Part shown: positions 58,691 to 64,000 of the stretch, piece by piece
Position numbering within the stretch: the stretch's first letter is position 1
Layout: every line of letters starts with the position of its first letter
Source of the DNA: Thermothielavioides terrestris NRRL 8126
Lineage: Eukaryota > Ascomycota > Sordariomycetes > Sordariales > Chaetomiaceae
Reading direction: 5' to 3'
DNA: 64,000 bases
Assembly: GCF_000226115.1 (NCBI RefSeq)
Contig: NC_016457.1
Location: 1,178,001 to 1,242,000 of the forward strand
Position numbers and translations under genes: made by a program
Notes under the pieces: model-generated
What the model was told of the DNA's origin: nothing
Seen by the model: the letters and a program-made list of their open reading frames with translations, nothing else
Databases searched by the model: none

Positions 58691-61600
58691 CTACGAACTA
58701 CTCGTGAAAAACCGCTTGATCGCCGCCCTGAATCCGCTCCGCTCCTTGTGCTCCTTAGCCTCGCGCGCCCGCTCCCGCTTCTCCTGCCGCTTGGCCCGGT
58801 GCGCCTGCGTGTCCGGCTCGCCGCCCGACGCCGACGACGCCGAACCGCCGCCGCCGCCGCCGGCGGGCACGGCCTCATCGCTGGCGCTTGCCGTGGGCTT
58901 GGGCGCCGGCGCGGGTTTGCTCGCTGGGGCCTCGCCGTCGCGCGTCTTGGTTGCGATGTGGTTGTTGCTGCTGCGGGTGCGGTCTTCGGATCGCCGAGTT
59001 GGCTTACTTGTTGGCGTGGTGGGCGTGGTGGGGGCGACCCGCGATGTGCTGGAGCGCTTGAGGACGGGCTCCGCGTGTGCGCCGCCGGTGATGGTTGTGG
59101 TGGAAAGCTTGGAGGATGATGAGGGCGGCGGCGGAGCGACAACGTCTCTGGAGGAACCGAAGTTGGATTCAAGCACGCTCTGCCCGTTCCTCATATCGAA
59201 GAACTTCTTGCTGGTTGTGGGAGACGATGCCGCCGTCTCCGTCTTGACATCCATGCTGGAGCGGCTGTGGCTGTGGCGGCGCGAGCTGTGGGGGTGGTGA
59301 TGGTGAGAGTGCCGGTGCTCTGAAGACCGCTCAGACCGTTCTGAACGCTCGGAGCGGTCGCGCGGCGCCGAGCGGTCCTTGTCCTTGTCCGCCTTTGCGG
59401 GCGAGCTGGGCGCCTCGTCCCTGGCCTTCTCCTGCTCACGCGCACGGCGGCGCTCCTCCTTGCGCTTCTCATGCGCCGCTTGTTCCTCGGGTGTGCGGTG
59501 CCTCCGGGACTGCGGACTGCTCCTGTGCTCCGAGTAGCCGCTGTCCTCGCGGGTCGGAGTGCGCGGGGGCTCGTCCTCGCCCCGCGAGCGGCCGGGCGGG
59601 TGGCTGTCTGAACGAGAACGGTGAGACCGTCTGGAGCCGCTGTCCTTGCTCCCTTCTCGGTCGTCGTGGTGAGACCGGTGGCGCGAGGAGTGGTGGTGGC
59701 TATGGCGTCGGGAGCTGTGGGCCACCTTGGAATCCTCCGCCTTGAGCACTTCTCTGGGCTTGGCTTTGTCGTCTACCGAGAGGTCAGCAACAGGATCAGG
59801 AAGATCTCTCGTCCTGGCTCTGCCCCTCTCCTGCTCTTCCTCGGCGGGCGCCGCTGAATCCTGGAGAGACATGGCCGGCATCTCAACCTCCTTCCCCTTC
59901 CCCTTGGCTTCAGAATGCATTTCGGGCGATCCAAGGACATCGGCTGCTGGACTGGCGAGCTTCGGGCTTCCCGGCGGGCTCAGGGCCTCGGCTGTGGCAT
60001 AGATGACTACCGCGGCCGCCACCATCTCCTCGGCCTGCTTGATGGTCTTTCTCCGCTGCCGGCGCAGACTGCGCATCCGGCCTAGCTGCTTAGCCACAGG
60101 ATCGTCGAGGTCAGGAAGAACGAGAGCAGGAGTGGGAACGCGGAAGTCCAGGACGAGTTCTCCTTCTTGCGCGGGTCCTGTTGCTCCTGTTGGTCCTGTA
60201 CCTTGGCTTGTCGGCCTTGGGGCAACCGGAGATCCATGGTCAGCCATCGTTCCCTCGCCGCCAGCAGCGGTGACAACAGCAGGCGTCGCAGCAGATTCCT
60301 CACCATCCTCAGAAGAAGCTTTCTTCTTGTCTTCGCTGTTTGCCTCTTCTTCTTGGGCTGGTGCGCTCTTAGCCACGACGTCGAAGGACTCGGAGAGCGG
60401 GTCCGCTGCGTCCACGGGAACCTGGGATGATTCTGCCGACGAGGGCTTGGCATCCTCGACCAGTGCGCGCGACGGCGGGCTTTCATGTTCGGGCGCCGCT
60501 CTGGGAATTTCCTGAACGGGCGGCGAGACCGTCGGCGCGTCAGATCCATCAAGTTTGGCCGCGTACTCCTCGAGGCGCTCTACCGTTGGGGGCACGTTCG
60601 GTTTATCAGAGGAAGGTTTCTCCGCAACCAGAGCGGTGGCGACACCCACGCCGCCCGCTATACCTGCGCCGATTGCGATCTCCTCAACATGCGATTTACC
60701 AGCGCTGGCGCCATCGTCCGAGGCAACATCGTGAATGGAGCGTCCAAGAACAGGACTCTCCTCGCTGGTCTTCCTGGTGACGTCCACTTCGGCAGCGCCC
60801 TCGGCAGCAGCGACTTCATTGGATGTCCCAGCTTCGACAGTGGGCAGCACAGGGGTGGCAGCCTCGTCTGCTTCACGAGGAATGGCATCGCGCCCAGGCT
60901 GAGATTGTGCGATGTCTTGAGCAGCTTCAACCTCCTGCTCCGCCTCGACGGCCGCTTGGGGCGGGGCTCCCGTCGTCATCTCCTCGACGGACGCTGGGAT
61001 TTCAGCCTCATTCAGTGCGTCTGCTGGCCCCTGGACCTGGCTAGAGAACGGCTCGCTGGCAGGGGCAGTCTCGCGTTCCACGACTGGCACCGTTGCGGCA
61101 TCATCAGCGGCAATTGTCTCCTCAGAGACTTCGGAGGAGACCGGCGCCGGAACCGCAGGCTCCTCAGCTTCCGGCCCAGGTCTAGCTGCCAAGCTGTCTT
61201 CCACCGCTGCCGTTCCGGTCGGTTCCTCGCTTGACATCGGGAGAGCCTCGGATTCCGCAGCGACGTGCTCGACCACCACTGGTTCCTCGACCAGTTGGGA
61301 GCTGTCGGGGCTCAACACGACAAGTGATGCATCAATGGCGGACTGAGAGAGGGAGGGGTCCTCCTGAGACGGCGCATGGTCGGGAGCAGACACCTCCTGG
61401 AACGATGAAGTGGATTGGTCAACAAGGACCGGTTCATCAACCAGTTGAGAGCTCTCGGTACTCGGCACGGGAACAACCTCATCAGCCACGCTCTCAAGCG
61501 CCGCCGCCGTGTCTTTTTCGGAAGCCGGCACCTTCTCCACAGTACGGGTTTGCTGGTGTGACGGTTCGGCCTCTTCCACGACGGCTGCCTCCGCCGGCTC

Positions 61601-64000
61601 AACCTTCTGGGGAATTGAGGGAGCTTCGACCAGGACATATTCTTCCGAGGCAGTTTCAGGCACGGGCTTCTCATTGTCGGGAGCCTGGCTCGAGAGTTGG
61701 GTTGCCTCCGTGTCCTGGGTCGTGAGAGCTGGCTCGGTGGTCGTCGCCTGGGAAATCGGTGGCTCTATGCTGTCGCTTGGCGGCTCGTCGGCGGCAGACT
61801 CGTGGACAGAGCGCTTGTTGACAGCTTCCTCGACGCCGAAAGACTCGGCGTGAACATCAGCCCCGGACTCAACAGGCTGCTCGACATCAATCGGCTTGGC
61901 AACGGCGGTCTCATCAGCCTTCGTCTGCGTCTCAATTTGAGCAATGTCCGCAGCTTGGAAGGTCTCTCCGGCCTTTTCAGCCTCATCCGCTTTGGCAGGC
62001 TGCGTGGGCTCGTCCTGGGCTGAAGCATCGACTTCTTCAGGCTGTGCAGCTCGGGCTGGCTCCTCCACTCCGTCGCGCTTAGACTCTTCGACAGGAGCAG
62101 GTTCCTCGACCGGAGCATGTTCATGAACAGGAGCAGGTTCATCAACAGAAGTCTGTTCCTCGACCGGAGGATATTCCTCAACCGAAGCAGGTTCCTCCGC
62201 CCTGGAAGAATCCTCAACTGGATCAGAGGCCCCAGCTGGGACAGGCTCTTCAGGCTTGGCAGGAGCCTCGACCTCCCCAGCTCCGGCAGAAGCCTCAACT
62301 TGCACAGACTGGTCGGCCAGGAAAGACTGCTCGACTTGCACGGCATCTTGCACTTCAGCGGGCCTCTCGACCGGAGCAGGCGCCTCAGGCGAGGCAAGTT
62401 CATCGCGCTCGCTGACTTGAGCTGGAGCTTCGACGTGAACAAAATCGTCAACCTCGGCGGGCTCCTCAGCCTCAGTATGCTCAACCTGAGGAGGCTCCTG
62501 AACGTCGACTGGTTCCTCAACCGGGAGAGGCTCCTCGGGCTTGGGGACGTCCTTGAGCTCGGCCTGTGCAGGCTCCTCCGCCTTAGTCTCCTCAACAGGA
62601 AGAACCTCGTCGACTTCAGCGGCCGTGACAGGTTCCTCGCCACCGACAGGCTTCTCAGCTGCCGCTGCCTCCAGGGCTGCGGGGGCCTCGGGAACTGGGG
62701 AAGTCTCTTCAGCCTCGCGAGACTGTTCGAGAGCAACAGTCTCATGGTCGCTGGACGTCTCCCCGGCGGGAACCGGCTGCTCGGCCGAAATTGACTCGCC
62801 GATCGCAGGCTGACTCTCTGCGGCAGGTTCGGCATCAGCCTGGGTGGATGGCTCCGCACTAACCGGCTCCTCGGCCTTGATTGTCGCGTCGACTGCGGGA
62901 GGCTCCTCAGCAGCAGGTTCCTCAACTGCAGGCTCCTCAGTAGCAGGCTCCTCAAGCTTGGTGACTTCAGCAGACGGGGCCTCAGCTGCAGACTCCTCAG
63001 GCTCGGGAGCCTCCACAGCAGCAGCTTCCTCAGCAGCGGGTTCCTCAGGCTTGAGAGTCTCTTCAGCAGCAGGCGCCTCAGGCTTGGCAGCTTCTTCAGT
63101 GGGTTCCTCAGCTGCAGGTTCTTCAGCGGCAGACTCCTCAGGGGTCTCTTCAACAGCCGGCTCCCCAGCAGCGGGTTCCTCAGCTGCAGCTTCCTCGGCA
63201 GGAGGCTCCTCAGGCTTAGGAGCTGCTTCAGCTACAGACTCCTCAGGCTTGGGAGCTTCAACAGCCGGCTCCCCAGCAGCAGGTTTCTCAGGCTCGTGAG
63301 TCCCCTCAGCAGCCGGCTCTTCAGCAGCAGGTTCCTCAGCAGGAGGCTCCTCAGGCTTGGGAGCTGGTTCAGCAGCAGGGTCGTCAGGCTTGGGAGTCTC
63401 TTCAGCCGCAGACGTCTCAGGGTTGACGATCGCTTCCGCCGCTGGAGACTCTTCCGCCTCGGCGACAGTCTCAGCGGCAGCGGTGGCCTCAGTCTCGATC
63501 GTCGGCTGCGCCTCGGCAGGCTCATCAACCTTGTCAGCCTGTTCGACAGCAGCCACCTCCTCACTGCTGGCCGGCTCCTCAACCGGGGCAGACCGCTCAG
63601 CCTCGACAGGTTCTTCAGCGACGGCGGGCTTATCATCGCTGGCAGCTTCAGAACCCTGAGAAGGTTGATCGACCTCGACAGCTGCCTCGGCCGTGACGGG
63701 TTCCTCGGCGCTCTCCTGCTCATGAGCAACGACAGCAGCAGCAGTAGCAGAAGCAGCAGTTTCAGGCTGGTCCCCAGGCTTCTCCCCCTCGGCTTGGGCA
63801 GGCTCAGGAACAGGAGGCTCAACAACGGGTGCCGTCTCGTCAGCGGCAACAGCAGCAACCTGGGCGACGGCTTGGACTTCTCCGGCGGGCTCAGCGAGCA
63901 GGGGCTTCTCGTCAACCTGGGACTCCTCGGCGGGGTTGGGTTCCTCCTGGGTTGGTGCCGGCTCAGCAGCCGCAACGGGCTGCACAGCCTCCGCGGAGAC
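58691..64000 (-). CDS. Very large Glu/Ala/Pro-rich low-complexity protein, 5' partial
   Basis: A single uninterrupted frame of at least 1769 codons enters from beyond base 64000, so the start is missing. The first ~600 visible residues are irregular EEPAAEEP / KPEEPAAE / PVEEPAP repeats with almost no bulky residues. A calmer region follows (GAGIAGGVGVATALVAEK). A more conserved-looking block then reads LDFRVPTPALVLPDLDDPVAKQ and SLRRQRRKTIKQAEEM. A Ser/Arg/His-rich tract (HSRSS, SHRSRSD) follows. The end reads SKKFFDMRNGQSVLE and finishes HKERSGFRAAIKRFFTSSS. It has no signal peptide or enzyme domain in view. Similar proteins in other filamentous fungi are labelled hypothetical or involucrin-like. 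An extended acidic polymer with a basic, possibly membrane- or cytoskeleton-binding C-terminal helix is an inference. Confidence 0.8.
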   Translation of the reverse strand, partial: VSAEAVQPVAAAEPAPTQEEPNPAEESQVDEKPLLAEPAGEVQAVAQVAAVAADETAPVVEPPVPEPAQAEGEKPGDQPETAASATAAAVVAHEQESAEEPVTAEAAVEVDQPSQGSEAASDDKPAVAEEPVEAERSAPVEEPASSEEVAAVEQADKVDEPAEAQPTIETEATAAAETVAEAEESPAAEAIVNPETSAAEETPKPDDPAAEPAPKPEEPPAEEPAAEEPAAEGTHEPEKPAAGEPAVEAPKPEESVAEAAPKPEEPPAEEAAAEEPAAGEPAVEETPEESAAEEPAAEEPTEEAAKPEAPAAEETLKPEEPAAEEAAAVEAPEPEESAAEAPSAEVTKLEEPATEEPAVEEPAAEEPPAVDATIKAEEPVSAEPSTQADAEPAAESQPAIGESISAEQPVPAGETSSDHETVALEQSREAEETSPVPEAPAALEAAAAEKPVGGEEPVTAAEVDEVLPVEETKAEEPAQAELKDVPKPEEPLPVEEPVDVQEPPQVEHTEAEEPAEVDDFVHVEAPAQVSERDELASPEAPAPVERPAEVQDAVQVEQSFLADQSVQVEASAGAGEVEAPAKPEEPVPAGASDPVEDSSRAEEPASVEEYPPVEEQTSVDEPAPVHEHAPVEEPAPVEESKRDGVEEPARAAQPEEVDASAQDEPTQPAKADEAEKAGETFQAADIAQIETQTKADETAVAKPIDVEQPVESGADVHAESFGVEEAVNKRSVHESAADEPPSDSIEPPISQATTTEPALTTQDTEATQLSSQAPDNEKPVPETASEEYVLVEAPSIPQKVEPAEAAVVEEAEPSHQQTRTVEKVPASEKDTAAALESVADEVVPVPSTESSQLVDEPVLVDQSTSSFQEVSAPDHAPSQEDPSLSQSAIDASLVVLSPDSSQLVEEPVVVEHVAAESEALPMSSEEPTGTAAVEDSLAARPGPEAEEPAVPAPVSSEVSEETIAADDAATVPVVERETAPASEPFSSQVQGPADALNEAEIPASVEEMTTGAPPQAAVEAEQEVEAAQDIAQSQPGRDAIPREADEAATPVLPTVEAGTSNEVAAAEGAAEVDVTRKTSEESPVLGRSIHDVASDDGASAGKSHVEEIAIGAGIAGGVGVATALVAEKPSSDKPNVPPTVERLEEYAAKLDGSDAPTVSPPVQEIPRAAPEHESPPSRALVEDAKPSSAESSQVPVDAADPLSESFDVVAKSAPAQEEEANSEDKKKASSEDGEESAATPAVVTAAGGEGTMADHGSPVAPRPTSQGTGPTGATGPAQEGELVLDFRVPTPALVLPDLDDPVAKQLGRMRSLRRQRRKTIKQAEEMVAAAVVIYATAEALSPPGSPKLASPAADVLGSPEMHSEAKGKGKEVEMPAMSLQDSAAPAEEEQERGRARTRDLPDPVADLSVDDKAKPREVLKAEDSKVAHSSRRHSHHHSSRHRSHHDDREGSKDSGSRRSHRSRSDSHPPGRSRGEDEPPRTPTREDSGYSEHRSSPQSRRHRTPEEQAAHEKRKEERRRAREQEKARDEAPSSPAKADKDKDRSAPRDRSERSERSERSSEHRHSHHHHPHSSRRHSHSRSSMDVKTETAASSPTTSKKFFDMRNGQSVLESNFGSSRDVVAPPPPSSSSKLSTTTITGGAHAEPVLKRSSTSRVAPTTPTTPTSKPTRRSEDRTRSSNNHIATKTRDGEAPASKPAPAPKPTASASDEAVPAGGGGGGSASSASGGEPDTQAHRAKRQEKRERAREAKEHKERSGFRAAIKRFFTSSS

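Noticed and set aside
60082..63975. Several long open frames (up to 462 codons) overlapping the giant - strand gene
   Set aside because: Leu/Arg/Ser-rich shadows produced by reading GAG/GCC-rich repeats in other frames.

Overview
The window looks like nuclear DNA of a filamentous ascomycete, most likely a sordariomycete. Genes are GC-rich, about 2 to 3 kb apart, and carry short (50-140 bp) GT-AG introns. Protein lengths fit this: a roughly 1185-residue Nup85, an 885-residue FacB/ACU-15-type regulator and a 57-residue Pmp3. Exon junctions were derived by hand by joining frames at GT...AG sites that restore conserved protein sequence. No species name can be given from the sequence alone.

Layout. 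1-2243 (+): 3' part of an FG nucleoporin with a Ran-binding domain. 3212-3595 (+): TFIIH subunit Tfb5. 3867-4963 (-): dienoyl-CoA isomerase. 5577-5848: a MITE-like inverted-repeat element. 7242-10351 (+): SH3-SAM-PH polarity protein of the Boi/Pob1 type. 11097-12394 (-): short-chain dehydrogenase, divergent from a Zn2Cys6 regulator (13190-16013, +) that has an apparent frameshift. 16804-20421 (+): Nup85. 21179-21705 (-): DUF952 protein. 22822-24364 (+): glutathione-dependent formaldehyde dehydrogenase. 27127-27477 (+): AN1 zinc-finger protein. 28329-29845 (-): endonuclease III. 30509-32059 (-): Rog1-type lipase. 33133-34069 (-): a cysteine-rich gene with two breaks. 34580-36299 (-): Pgc1-type phosphodiesterase. 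38331-41155 (-): FacB-type activator. 43682-45288 (-): SET-domain methyltransferase, divergent from an Obg/YchF-like GTPase (45783-47337, +). 48215-48549 (-): Pmp3. 50569-51203 (+): ribosomal protein eL22. 51439-52516 (-): mitochondrial carrier. 52932-53832 (-): Gpi11/PIG-F. 54084-55000 (-): translin. 55911-57557 (-): cytochrome P450. 58691-64000 (-): 3' part of a very large Glu/Ala/Pro-rich protein that runs out of the window.

Most genes are unrelated housekeeping functions: nuclear pore, transcription and repair, ribosome, GPI anchors, lipid turnover, one-carbon detoxification. I see no biosynthetic cluster, phage, CRISPR array, tRNA or rRNA. The only pair that could be a small regulatory unit is the divergent dehydrogenase/Zn2Cys6 pair, whose shared promoter holds two dyads with the same CCGG-N7-CCGG layout.

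The most unusual features are the MITE-like element with an 11-bp flanking duplication, two stop-free introns of 3n length, a 10-nt microexon in the GTPase gene, the doubly broken cysteine-rich gene, telomere-like CCCTAA motifs in several promoters, and repeat clusters on both sides of the P450. I found no convincing new multi-gene system.
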